Origin: Bacteroidales bacterium UBA6397
GTDB lineage: Bacteria; Bacteroidota; Bacteroidia; Bacteroidales; UBA932
Assembly (NCBI GenBank): GCA_002439875.1
Contig: DJQB01000012.1
Location: forward strand, 62,001-126,000
Direction: 5' to 3'
DNA: 64,000 nucleotides
Shown here: one piece after another, positions 45,538 through 53,602 of the stretch
Position numbering within the stretch: position 1 is the first letter of the stretch
Layout of the letters: every line of letters starts with the position of its first letter
The notes under the pieces: generated by a model
Seen by the model: only the letters and a program-made list of their open reading frames with translations
Databases searched by the model: none
What the model was told of the DNA's origin: nothing
Program-made: the position numbers and the translations under genes

Positions 45538-46713
45538 ATGGGACGTTTAACTGATATTTTAGGAGCCTTTGCTGAAGGCTATATTAGTGAAAGAGGAGTT
45601 AGTGGAACGCTGGAGGATGTCGGTAATCTCGCTTCGGGACTTTTAGGTCTGGCTGATGGAGATAATTCTGATGATGACACCAGCGATTTTGTGCGGCAGG
45701 CATATCAAGAAATGATTGATGCATTGAACGACTATATTGATAATGGGGAATTTGAAGAGGCGTTAAGCAGACTTGAAGAGTATTATGATGTCTATGAAAA
45801 TTCCCAGTACGATTTTCGTTATTATTATATTAAAGCTAGAATATACCTTGCTTGGTACAAGACTCTTTCTTATAATAATGAAATTCTTGCTACAATAAAA
45901 GCGAAACTTCTGGATTCTTTGACGGATTCAAAAAAGAGATCAATCGGTGATGAAGAACTTAGGTCAGAGGTGATGGAGGTAGAATCTGAATTCAGATCAG
46001 CCGAGCGTTGGAATCATTTGCTTGGAAGTTTTTTTGATGACTGTGAGTTTGGCATAAGTACCAAAGATTCAAGTGTATTCAGAAGGGCGAAGAAAAGACT
46101 TGATGAATATTATTCAAAATATGAGAATGATATCTACGACTCTGCCTATTATTATTTGTTGTTGATTCTTTATATGGATTGGTTGTGTGTTGTTTCCGAG
46201 GGCAATCAAGATGGGTATGAAGATGTGTTGACTTCAAGCGAAGAGGCATTGTCATTACTGCGCCAGAATGATAAAGATGATAGTTTTAAGGATTTTATAA
46301 TCCAAAGTGAGGATAGGCTCAAGGGTATTAAACAGTCACATTCAAAATGTGGGCTGTCTATCCCTTCTGAACAGAATGAACTGGTTGTGGACAATACTTG
46401 TTTGAGTGAAGTAGAACAAAAATATCTTGACGAAATTCTGTTTTGCCTTGAAGAGGATAATTGCTTCACAGAAACGGAAAGAAAGTATCTTGAACGAATA
46501 AGGATTAAATTGGGACTATCAAAGGAACGAGCTGAAGAAATTGAAGCTGTGGCAAGACCTCAGCTGACACAAGAAGAACAAGAATATCTTGGTATATTCA
46601 AGGAGATGATGGAGGATGGCGTTATTTCGGAGAGAGTACGCCATATTTTGGATAGAAAACAACGTGCTTTGGGAATAACCCCTGATAGGGCGAAGGAACT
46701 TGAACAACTGTAA
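45538..46713 (+). CDS. Acidic helical-repeat protein with two C-terminal 50-residue repeats
   Basis: I do not recognise a named family. The N-terminus (MGRLTDILGAFAEGYISERG) is amphipathic. Residues about 50-260 are all-helical and TPR-like, with two similar blocks (ALSRLEEYYDVYENSQYDFR and AKKRLDEYYSKYENDIYDSA). The C-terminus has two repeats of about 50 residues: LSEVEQKYLDEILFCLEEDN up to LSKERAEEIE, and LTQEEQEYLGIFKEMMEDG up to ITPDRAKELEQL. This kind of tail recurs in Bacteroidales stress- and defence-type proteins. Base use is clearly AT-richer than in flanking genes. The ATG at 45538 is preferred to a TTG five codons earlier. Confidence 0.6.
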   Translation: MGRLTDILGAFAEGYISERGVSGTLEDVGNLASGLLGLADGDNSDDDTSDFVRQAYQEMIDALNDYIDNGEFEEALSRLEEYYDVYENSQYDFRYYYIKARIYLAWYKTLSYNNEILATIKAKLLDSLTDSKKRSIGDEELRSEVMEVESEFRSAERWNHLLGSFFDDCEFGISTKDSSVFRRAKKRLDEYYSKYENDIYDSAYYYLLLILYMDWLCVVSEGNQDGYEDVLTSSEEALSLLRQNDKDDSFKDFIIQSEDRLKGIKQSHSKCGLSIPSEQNELVVDNTCLSEVEQKYLDEILFCLEEDNCFTETERKYLERIRIKLGLSKERAEEIEAVARPQLTQEEQEYLGIFKEMMEDGVISERVRHILDRKQRALGITPDRAKELEQL

Positions 46714-46734
46714 TATATTTATATTTTAAGAGAT

Positions 46735-47130
46735 ATGGATAATAGGATTAATCTGAATGCAATAAAGAATTCAACCGGAAAAGCATCAAGTCGTATTCAC
46801 CCTACGGACTCTGAGCATGTACCCGCTTTGTCTCCTACTGAAATTAAGGCTTCATCTTTTGTTTCCAACGTCTCTAACATGGTAGAAGAGCTCTCTGAAC
46901 AAGGTTATTCCCATATTGTTGAGAATAAAAAGAATCGAATTGTGGCGGCAGTTTTGGCTATGTTTCTGGGCGGCATAGGGATTCATAAGTTTTATTGTGG
47001 TAAAGTCGCCAAAGGTATTTTATGTATCCTATTTTGCTGGACATATATACCTAGTATAATAGCATTCATTGAAGGTATTGTTTACCTGACAGAGTCTGAC
47101 GAGACATTTAATGTCAAACATGTAAACTGA
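46735..47130 (+). CDS. TM2-domain membrane protein
   Basis: Residues about 1-62 are polar and probably cytosolic. Residues about 65-120 form a TM2 domain: KKNRIVAAVLAMFLGGIGIH, then KFYCGKVAKGILCILFCWTY and IPSIIAFIEGIVYL, two membrane helices joined by a short loop with the conserved G-x-x-G-x-H-x-F-Y. TM2 proteins are small membrane parts with no fixed enzyme role. It lies 21 bp after the helical-repeat gene, in the operon. Confidence 0.82.
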   Translation: MDNRINLNAIKNSTGKASSRIHPTDSEHVPALSPTEIKASSFVSNVSNMVEELSEQGYSHIVENKKNRIVAAVLAMFLGGIGIHKFYCGKVAKGILCILFCWTYIPSIIAFIEGIVYLTESDETFNVKHVN

Positions 47131-47221
47131 TAGGTGTAATTCATACGGAGCGATTGTACTTCTTGAAGTGTAGCAAGATAAGTGCTTGATTCATAAATCA
47201 ATCTCTTATAATTACGTTATA

Positions 47222-48472
47222 ATGGGATATATTCAAAAATACAAAAGGGCGCATGTGATTCTCGGCTCAGTTCCAGCCAATCAGGCACCGGCCGATGTCG
47301 CGGCCCTTCTTAATGAACTTGATAAGTATGATGCTGAGATTGATTCTCTTTCCGCTGATTTGGCGCAAGTAGACAAATCAATATCAGAGTTCAGGGCGTC
47401 TCTCGAGAGTGCGGCAGACGCGGTTGCTGGTTTGAGTAATAGTTCTTTATTCTCGGACAAGGCGAGAGGAGTTTTTGGGTTTGCCGGTCTGGGAATGAGA
47501 TGGTGGGGCAAACGTACAGAAGAGAAAAGAAGGCGGGAGGCAATTCAGGAGTATAATCGAAATATGGAGGCTCTTCTCCAGAAGAAATGTGAGATTGCTG
47601 ACGAAAAACTTCCAAGGCTTCTTGAGTCTTACAGTAAGTTTTCAGAAATGATACTCCCTAAAATTGAGGCTCTTTACCACAAAGAGTTTGATGCCAAGAT
47701 CCTGTTGGGTGATTCGCGGTTGGGAAAGAAATGCCAACAATTCAAGAAGACTCTATGCATATTCATAAAATCCCGGTTCATAGGAGACACAATGAGGTAT
47801 TGCATCGAAGAGATGAGGGCTTGGAAAAGAGGAAAGCATAATTCCGGTATGACTCAGCCTTCGATTGACAGAGAATTGACAGAAGAGTTTTCATCGTGGC
47901 CATCCAAATTTGGGCGAAAGGATGAATCTTGGGATTCTATTATGGCGGATGCTGTGCGTGTCACATCGGGAGAGATGCCGATTCCTATTGTGACAGTTTT
48001 GTCGGATCCTTGCCTGTTAAGAAACTATGTGGGTATCAGCATTGGAGAATCCGGCAATTGCCCTGATGCCATACTTAGGATAGATGAAGTTGAGCCTGAA
48101 AACATCAATCCGGTTGTGGCGGCTAACGGGTATTATCTTCATTGCAGGAATATATTCGAGAATGATTATGTCGCACCGCATAGGGCACCGGGATTCGGCG
48201 TTGTTGATTTCATAAAGCTGATGCTCCTTCCGCTTGCCTATTTTGTTGCCTTGATACTTCTGCTCCATATTGAGCATTCCACGTTTTGGCGTATCTTTTT
48301 CCAGATCCCCCTCCTATGCTGGTTGGGTTTGGGAATTGAATGGATAGAACAACATTACGATGATTATTTCCCGTATGTCTCGGAATTATTGAGATATAAT
48401 GAATCGATGAAAGAATTCAGAAATAATATTATAGCAAAGGAAAATTGTAAGCAATTTCACATAATTGATTAA
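47222..48472 (+). CDS. Coiled-coil protein with C-terminal membrane helices
   Basis: I do not recognise the family. Residues about 18-70 are a heptad-rich coiled coil (LLNELDKYDAEIDSLSADLA, DKSISEFRASLESAADAV). A basic helical part follows (about 90-230). The C-terminus holds two close hydrophobic segments (about 330-372: FIKLMLLPLAYFVALILLLH and WRIFFQIPLLCWLGLGIEW). A short tail ends NCKQFHIID. The last ~55 residues are also found, almost unchanged, in the fragment at 44760-44930. The ATG at 47222 is chosen over a TTG twelve codons upstream. AT-rich, part of the operon. Confidence 0.6.
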   Translation: MGYIQKYKRAHVILGSVPANQAPADVAALLNELDKYDAEIDSLSADLAQVDKSISEFRASLESAADAVAGLSNSSLFSDKARGVFGFAGLGMRWWGKRTEEKRRREAIQEYNRNMEALLQKKCEIADEKLPRLLESYSKFSEMILPKIEALYHKEFDAKILLGDSRLGKKCQQFKKTLCIFIKSRFIGDTMRYCIEEMRAWKRGKHNSGMTQPSIDRELTEEFSSWPSKFGRKDESWDSIMADAVRVTSGEMPIPIVTVLSDPCLLRNYVGISIGESGNCPDAILRIDEVEPENINPVVAANGYYLHCRNIFENDYVAPHRAPGFGVVDFIKLMLLPLAYFVALILLLHIEHSTFWRIFFQIPLLCWLGLGIEWIEQHYDDYFPYVSELLRYNESMKEFRNNIIAKENCKQFHIID

Positions 48473-48476
48473 GGTT

Positions 48477-48941
48477 ATGAAGAACGATAATGTTGAATAT
48501 AATGAGGGGTTGCCTGTTGACTTGGGGCATAGACAAAATCCTGAAATTGAGCGGCTTAATGCGGCTTCTGATTTGATGAACTCGACTGATTGTATGCTGC
48601 AGTCGGCGGAAAACGCGATGAACTCAATCAAGAGTGTTGTCGATAGTGTCGGCTCAAGTATAGTGGCCTGGAAAGAAATTGACAAGGAAATGCTCTCGAT
48701 GACCCTTCATTTTGAACGGTTCGCAAAAGAGTTGGACACGGATCTGAGTAAATACAAGGCTCGCATTCCCCTTGTTGAGAAACAACTCGACGCCATCAAC
48801 GCGAACCTTACGAAGATGTTGGATTTTGTCTTGGCGATGGAGCCGAAATCTGAGCAGGAGATGGACTTCAAGATGAAGATGATGGATCGGATAGATTCGT
48901 TTATGAATATGCTTTCCTCGACAATGATGAACTTATTGTAG
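48477..48941 (+). CDS. 154-residue coiled-coil protein
   Basis: No family recognised. It is fully helical with long heptads (LDTDLSKYKARIPLVEKQLD, then NANLTKMLDFVLAM) and a Met-rich end (MKMMDRIDSFMNMLSSTMMN). No signal or membrane segment was seen. It starts 4 bp after the previous stop, so translation is coupled. It may pair with the coiled coil of that neighbour in a membrane-bound complex; this is inference from the shared operon and structure. Confidence 0.6.
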   Translation: MKNDNVEYNEGLPVDLGHRQNPEIERLNAASDLMNSTDCMLQSAENAMNSIKSVVDSVGSSIVAWKEIDKEMLSMTLHFERFAKELDTDLSKYKARIPLVEKQLDAINANLTKMLDFVLAMEPKSEQEMDFKMKMMDRIDSFMNMLSSTMMNLL

Positions 48942-48942
48942 C

Positions 48943-49038
48943 ATGCCTGAGATAAAGATTAAAAGATTCGACGCTTCGAGGGTATTGTGGGGCTTGAGTG
49001 TGGTTGCGTTTGTCGTGGCGGTAATTTTAGCTTGGTGA
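48943..49038 (+). CDS. 31-residue single-helix membrane peptide
   Basis: Reads MPEIKIKRFDASRVLWGLSV followed by VAFVVAVILAW. A short basic head leads into one hydrophobic helix (about residues 15-31). It begins 1 bp after one stop codon and ends 4 bp before the next start, so it fills the gap between two genes exactly, which argues that it is translated. The role is unknown; size and build resemble small membrane regulators or toxin-like peptides. Confidence 0.5.
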   Translation: MPEIKIKRFDASRVLWGLSVVAFVVAVILAW

Positions 49039-49042
49039 AGAT

Positions 49043-50269
49043 ATGAGCCATTACACTGACAAGAAGCTGGCGATGCAGGCTGATTCCAGTTTCAGGCTGC
49101 TGAAAAATATCTATGTCGCTATGGACCAATGGTTCCTCGATCCGATTCTGGGCTTTTTCGTACCCGGCCTGGGCGATGTGATCACAACGTGTTTGACAAT
49201 TCCGTTCATATTCACATCGATATTCAAACTACGGTCGATTCCGTTGACTTTGGCTATAATCTCAAATTGCCTTATTGACTTGCTTATAGGCTTGATACCT
49301 ATAGCAGGGGACATCGCGGATCTCGCAGTCAAGTCCTACAAAAGAAATTATTATCTTATCGTTGGCTATGTCGAAGGTGATCCGAAGGTGATCGAAGAAA
49401 TCAACTCGAAGGCTCTGTGGGCTTGCGTGCTCATCACCGTTTTGTCAATAGGGATTCGTCTGATTGCCGGAGTGATCGGCTCGATATTCACAGCAATCAC
49501 TCCAAAATCGTGCACTTCAGATCTTGACTCCCCGAAAGAGAAGACGACTGTGGTCGCCACGCAGACAAAGCCATCTGAACCAAAGGAAGCACCCGCTCCA
49601 TCAGAGCCGTCAACCCTATCGACGCAATCGGTTCCATCGTCCACTCCAGTTTCCTCGGAAACCACGTTCCACTGCGCAAACACTGGAGAGGATGTCATGT
49701 TCGATTATGGCTATGAATCCTATTCCTACGGTGATTATGTTCTCCTTTCAGGCGACTGTGGCGCGCTCGGAGGATATTCAGGATACAATGTCGTGTCTTA
49801 TCAGAAATCCACAGGTACCTATAACTATGTATGCTTTGGCGCGGAAGTCATTGTATATTCCCCGTTGGTCATCAGCCTTGGCCGCAGAATAGTAAAGGAA
49901 GGAGATTGCGAGGCTGAAAATGAATATGACTATGTCTATGAATATTACAGCGGAACCACCAACGAGCAAATGGGGTCGCAGGAATATTCAGGCACTATCG
50001 GCAAGTATAGGATCACGATGGAACTTGCGTTTGACTCTGTTGTCCCGAAAGCTGTTGGCACATACTATTATGATCGTAATGGTGAACAAAACAGGATGAT
50101 TGTCTTTGGAGATGTGTCGGGAGACGGCAATCTGGTGCTGAAGGCATACGATACCAATTTTTATGATAAGCCGAGTGAGACTATGGTCTTGACCGCGACC
50201 GGCTCAGGCTTTTCCGGATATTGGGAGCGGCCGAACAAAGACAGGCTTGAAGTCAATCTTTCAAGGTGA
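49043..50269 (+). CDS. DUF4112-domain membrane protein with beta-rich C-terminal region
   Basis: Residues about 10-110 match DUF4112: DQWFLDPILGFFVPGLGDVI, then LIDLLIGLIPIAGDIADLAV, ending at the typical K-R-N. A third helix follows (about 128-152, ALWACVLITVLSIGIRLIAG). Residues about 160-210 are a Pro/Ser/Glu-rich linker. The C-terminal ~190 residues are Tyr/Gly-rich strands (DYGYESYSYGDYVLLSGDCG, EYSGTIGKYRITMELAF), probably outside the membrane. DUF4112 proteins have no known role. In the operon, 4 bp after the small peptide gene. Confidence 0.7.
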   Translation: MSHYTDKKLAMQADSSFRLLKNIYVAMDQWFLDPILGFFVPGLGDVITTCLTIPFIFTSIFKLRSIPLTLAIISNCLIDLLIGLIPIAGDIADLAVKSYKRNYYLIVGYVEGDPKVIEEINSKALWACVLITVLSIGIRLIAGVIGSIFTAITPKSCTSDLDSPKEKTTVVATQTKPSEPKEAPAPSEPSTLSTQSVPSSTPVSSETTFHCANTGEDVMFDYGYESYSYGDYVLLSGDCGALGGYSGYNVVSYQKSTGTYNYVCFGAEVIVYSPLVISLGRRIVKEGDCEAENEYDYVYEYYSGTTNEQMGSQEYSGTIGKYRITMELAFDSVVPKAVGTYYYDRNGEQNRMIVFGDVSGDGNLVLKAYDTNFYDKPSETMVLTATGSGFSGYWERPNKDRLEVNLSR

Positions 50270-50307
50270 TGAGTTGATTGTTTGTAGAGCACATAACAGA
50301 ATATATT

Positions 50308-50655
50308 ATGCCACAATTAGTAACCATCGGAAACGAACTTCTGCGGATCAACACGCAGAAGAACAGTATTGAATATTCATCGAACGGGGGCAGGACTTGG
50401 CTGACGAGGTTCTGCATGAGTTCGGTGGGGACGTTCAGGGATCTGCTGGCGCAGGGGACGGATGTGTTCGCGGCCACGTCAAAGGGGCTTTATTGGTCAC
50501 GGAACGGCGGGGCGACCTGGACCACGCGGTACAATAATTCCGGGATAGGAGAATTCCTCTCGTTGGCGACCGACGGGACAGCGCTGCTGGCGACCACCTC
50601 AAAGGGACTGTATGCTTCGCGGAACCAAGGGATGTCCTGGGAACGCAGGTTGTAG
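50308..50655 (+). CDS. Small Asp-box (BNR/sialidase-like repeat) protein
   Basis: 115 residues made almost entirely of three Asp-box units: SSNGGRTW (about 30-37), SRNGGATW (about 70-77) and SRNQGMSW (about 104-111), each ahead of a strand pair (ELLRINTQKNSIEY, DVFAATSKGLYW, ALLATTSKGLYA). Full propellers need six or more blades, so this may assemble as a multimer or be a fragment. No signal peptide. A truncated, well-preserved copy lies at 43340-43585. Start at ATG 50308; the TTG 30 bp earlier gives no better match. Last gene before the nuclease. Confidence 0.72.
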   Translation: MPQLVTIGNELLRINTQKNSIEYSSNGGRTWLTRFCMSSVGTFRDLLAQGTDVFAATSKGLYWSRNGGATWTTRYNNSGIGEFLSLATDGTALLATTSKGLYASRNQGMSWERRL

Positions 50656-50732
50656 GAACGCTATGTTGGAAGTGTACGGACGGGAATCACCTCGGACACT
50701 CGCCTTTAACGCTGCGCAATATAAGTCTCATG

Positions 50733-50752
50733 AGGCAGACGATCGTCTGCCT
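50733..50752. promoter_or_regulatory. 20-bp perfect palindrome before the nuclease gene
   Basis: AGGCAGACGATCGTCTGCCT reads the same on both strands and ends 14 bp before the nuclease ATG. It could be an operator for a dimeric repressor, or a hairpin in the mRNA that hides the start. Confidence 0.6.
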
Positions 50753-50766
50753 GTTAAAGTTGATTA

Positions 50767-51282
50767 ATGAATATGCTGTCGTTTGTGGAGAGAATCGCCA
50801 TCCGGCTGAGGACGGGATGGTCGGACAGGATCCTTTCAAACTTCGGGTCGAAGGAGGAGGCGGAGATCTACATCAAGGCGGGACTCAAGGAAGCTGTCAT
50901 CGGTGGAAGACCAGCGCTTATAAGGTCGGACATCGACTGGTCAGCGTTCAATTGCCGTAAGGAATGGTTGAAAAACAAACTTGCGGATTGGAACGGGTGG
51001 AAGGACTACAACAATGCTGATTTGATCGGAGAAGGGTATCCGCCACGGGATTCCAACGGGGATCCCTATGAGTTGCATCACATCGGCCAGCGCCAGGATT
51101 CACCTTTTGCAGAGCTTACTTGGGCGGAACATATGGGTGGCGGAAACAACACGATCCTGCATAAGGCCGGCAAGGAGTCGGAGATAGATCGTGGCGAATT
51201 CGATGCTGAAAAGTCGGCTTATTGGCAGGCGCGGTTCAAGAGGTTCTCCAAGGCGGAGTTGGAGAAGATATATTCAGAGTGA
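50767..51282 (+). CDS. LHH-type HNH/Endonuclease VII superfamily nuclease (toxin-like)
   Basis: The C-terminal half carries the LHH pattern of polymorphic-toxin nucleases: RPALIRSDIDWSAF (about 57-70), PYELHHIGQRQDSPFAELTW with His104-His105, AEHMG with His122, ILHKAGKESEIDRGEFD with His132, and a closing YWQARF. This is the fold that cuts DNA in bacterial conflict. The N-terminal ~50 residues (SFVERIAIRLRTGW, FGSKEEAEIYIKAG) are not a known delivery domain, and there is no signal peptide. No immunity gene was seen beside it. It follows the operon after a decayed hairpin and a perfect palindrome, so it may be separately controlled. Confidence 0.78.
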   Translation: MNMLSFVERIAIRLRTGWSDRILSNFGSKEEAEIYIKAGLKEAVIGGRPALIRSDIDWSAFNCRKEWLKNKLADWNGWKDYNNADLIGEGYPPRDSNGDPYELHHIGQRQDSPFAELTWAEHMGGGNNTILHKAGKESEIDRGEFDAEKSAYWQARFKRFSKAELEKIYSE

Positions 51283-51462
51283 TGTGTCAAGCGACAAAAA
51301 GAGGGAAGAACTCTGTTGAAGAGGGACGAACGGCACTTTCGTGCGATGAATTGTTGGTTCTGCGCAAGTGGATGTTCACTCCGATGTTGACTATTCTTGG
51401 CGCTTAGGCCGACCAAGACCAAACTCAAGGTCAGCGGATGCTTCCGAAAATGAAGCCCTTTA

Positions 51463-53454
51463 CTATTCAACGACAATGATTTCGGTGCCGGGGTCGCAGA
51501 TCAGATTTAGGCTTGCCTTCTGGGCGGAGGTGATGTAGAGTGTCTTGATCGGAGAATGGGAAAGGTAAGCCTCTTTCAGATTCGGATTGGCGGAGAGGTC
51601 AAGAGATTCAAGCATGGTGTTTTGTGCATAGAGAGACACAAGAGCGGGACAATGGCTGAGATCGAGAAATTTTAGAGACGTGTTGTCACAGACAAGGGAG
51701 GTAAGGGAACGGTTCCTTGAAAGGTCCAGCACCGGCAGCATGCGCTGTCCTGAGACATTCAGGCTTATAAGCGATGTAAACATCTCTAATCCGTGGAGCG
51801 AGACGATTCGGGGATATTCTTCGGACGGAATAATCATAGACTTGACCCTCCCGGCCTCCGCCAAAGACACAAATGAATCATTGTCCAAATCAAAGTTGTC
51901 AAGCAAGAAGCGTCTTAATGTCTCATCCTCAATCCGAGGGGTATAAACAATCTCTACTGATTCAGGAACATGACGACGATCAAGATTCACATTAACACCG
52001 TCAATCTCATGTCCTTCGAGAAGTCCCAGGAGGGAAAGGCTTTTTGACATACAATGAAGTTCCGTCACTTTAGGATTCGTGTTCAGATCCAAGAAAGTTA
52101 TCTGATTGCAATTGTCTATGTTGAGAGATCTCAAGTTGGAATTGTAGCGCAAGTCCAATTTACGGACTGAACTCCCCACGCAATCCAGAACCTCTAATTC
52201 CGGAAGCAGATAAATCTTGTCATCATCTTTCAATGCATCAGAAACGTAAAGCCTTCGGAGATCACGTTTCTGGCGGAACAGTGCATCCACGTCTTCGATT
52301 CCAGTTCGTGCATCGTAATGAAATTCTTCAAGAGACGGGAACAGGGACAGATTATGGCAAACGTTCGGACAACTGGAAATGTCCAAAGACTTAAGTCCGC
52401 CAATAAAAGGCAAACTATCATTGAGGACTTCTGAGTTCAACGAAACATTGCCGGCCAAAACAAGTGATGTCAAGGACTTAAATGAAGACAAGTCCATTGA
52501 TGCTATCCGGTTGTTAGACAGATCAAGACATGACAGGCTCACGATGGAACTCAAGTCAACTTCCTCAAGAGCTCCGCTGCCTCCATCACCCCCGCAAGAC
52601 AATCCGCGACACCGAAGAGTGTCCAGATTCGGTAAATATTCTATCCCGCCCAACGAAGTCACTTCATCCGAGCTGATGTCTATCTTCGTGACATGGGCAG
52701 CCTCAGCGCTTGTGATCATCCCATCCGAATTTTTATCCCAGCAGGAAAGCATCCAAGCGGACAACGTGCTGTCATCAAAAAAGATAGGAAAATCAATAGT
52801 CATTTCCTCGCTGTAGGCTGTTCCTTTTCCGTTGACAGCATACACGCGGAAATGATAAGTCTTGCCGAAGTCGAAAGCATAAGTCACATCCACTGTGCGA
52901 GAGCCATATTCCGAGCCATCCAATGTCTTGTCAGGTGATTGAATTGTCGGAGTGCCTGTCTCATTCCAGCAAAGGCCGCAGATAATCATCTCACCGCTGA
53001 AAACATCCTCAACGGAATATTCGCAAGTCACGGTGGTCCGGTCTTTTACCCTCAAGGATAAAATCGATGGAAAAGGAGTTTGACGTTCTATTTCAAATCT
53101 TTGAACATCAGATAATTTCTCATCATATCCACTGGAGATAAAGGAGCGGAAACAATAGCGTACATCATAGGTCAAATCTTGAAGACTGACTGAAAAAGAC
53201 AACTCTTCTTTAGATGGGAGTTCCGAATCGTACCTCTCCATCTGTTCCTCAGTCGAACCTAGGTAGAATCCGCAACTTCTGATGTTGTCGTACCTCGAAA
53301 CGATGGATTTTAATTTTACTGTCGTCCCTTCAATCTCAACAGATGGACTTTGAATCTCAGGAGCGGCATGGAGCGATGAATCGGGGTCCTTCACACATGA
53401 GACGATCCCGACACAGAGCGACATTAAAACCAAAAACACTCGTGAGATTGACAT
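51463..53454 (-). CDS. Leucine-rich-repeat lipoprotein with two EF-hand-like LRR blocks
   Basis: Lipoprotein with Cys20 (GIVSC). Residues about 30-230 are two fibronectin-like strand domains (SCGFYLGSTEEQMERYDSEL; ICGLCWNETGTP, AFDFGKTYHFRVYAVNGKG). An EF-hand-like loop (WDKNSDGMITSAEA, about 243-256) opens a block of LRRs. A second such loop (FDLDNDSFVSLAEA, about 545-558) opens a shorter block that ends TEIIVVE. Repeats follow LxxLDLSxNxxL, internalin-like. Probably a surface adhesin or sensor. The ATG at 53454 is chosen over a TTG nine bases earlier. The -7 box ends only 6 bp from the ATG, so the mRNA may be leaderless. Confidence 0.8.
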   Translation of the reverse strand: MSISRVFLVLMSLCVGIVSCVKDPDSSLHAAPEIQSPSVEIEGTTVKLKSIVSRYDNIRSCGFYLGSTEEQMERYDSELPSKEELSFSVSLQDLTYDVRYCFRSFISSGYDEKLSDVQRFEIERQTPFPSILSLRVKDRTTVTCEYSVEDVFSGEMIICGLCWNETGTPTIQSPDKTLDGSEYGSRTVDVTYAFDFGKTYHFRVYAVNGKGTAYSEEMTIDFPIFFDDSTLSAWMLSCWDKNSDGMITSAEAAHVTKIDISSDEVTSLGGIEYLPNLDTLRCRGLSCGGDGGSGALEEVDLSSIVSLSCLDLSNNRIASMDLSSFKSLTSLVLAGNVSLNSEVLNDSLPFIGGLKSLDISSCPNVCHNLSLFPSLEEFHYDARTGIEDVDALFRQKRDLRRLYVSDALKDDDKIYLLPELEVLDCVGSSVRKLDLRYNSNLRSLNIDNCNQITFLDLNTNPKVTELHCMSKSLSLLGLLEGHEIDGVNVNLDRRHVPESVEIVYTPRIEDETLRRFLLDNFDLDNDSFVSLAEAGRVKSMIIPSEEYPRIVSLHGLEMFTSLISLNVSGQRMLPVLDLSRNRSLTSLVCDNTSLKFLDLSHCPALVSLYAQNTMLESLDLSANPNLKEAYLSHSPIKTLYITSAQKASLNLICDPGTEIIVVE

Positions 53455-53460
53455 AGACTG

Positions 53461-53468
53461 CAAATATA
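53461..53468 (-). promoter_or_regulatory. -7 box close to the LRR lipoprotein start
   Basis: Minus-strand TATATTTG ends 6 bp before the ATG, so transcription would start at or next to the start codon. Confidence 0.5.
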
Positions 53469-53524
53469 ACTGATTTGGCGGGCATTAGAAAGACTATCCG
53501 TCAGTTTTTAAGGGCACAGGCGCA

Positions 53525-53581
53525 ATGAACCAAAATGAACCGGAATGAACTTGAACGAAACGGACTAAATGAATAACTTTG
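53525..53581 (+). promoter_or_regulatory. Promoter with three 10-bp-phased ATGAAC repeats
   Basis: ATGAAC occurs at 53525, 53535 and 53545, exactly 10 bp apart. The last runs into TTG (53551-53553); a 20-bp spacer leads to TAACTTTG (53574-53581). The ATG of the next gene is 21 bp on. Confidence 0.72.
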
Positions 53582-53602
53582 CGAGTCAAAACAAATGCAT
53601 AG

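Noticed and set aside
51283..51462. Immunity gene after the nuclease
   Set aside because: Only an out-of-frame overlapping frame is present; no conserved start spacing or recognisable fold.
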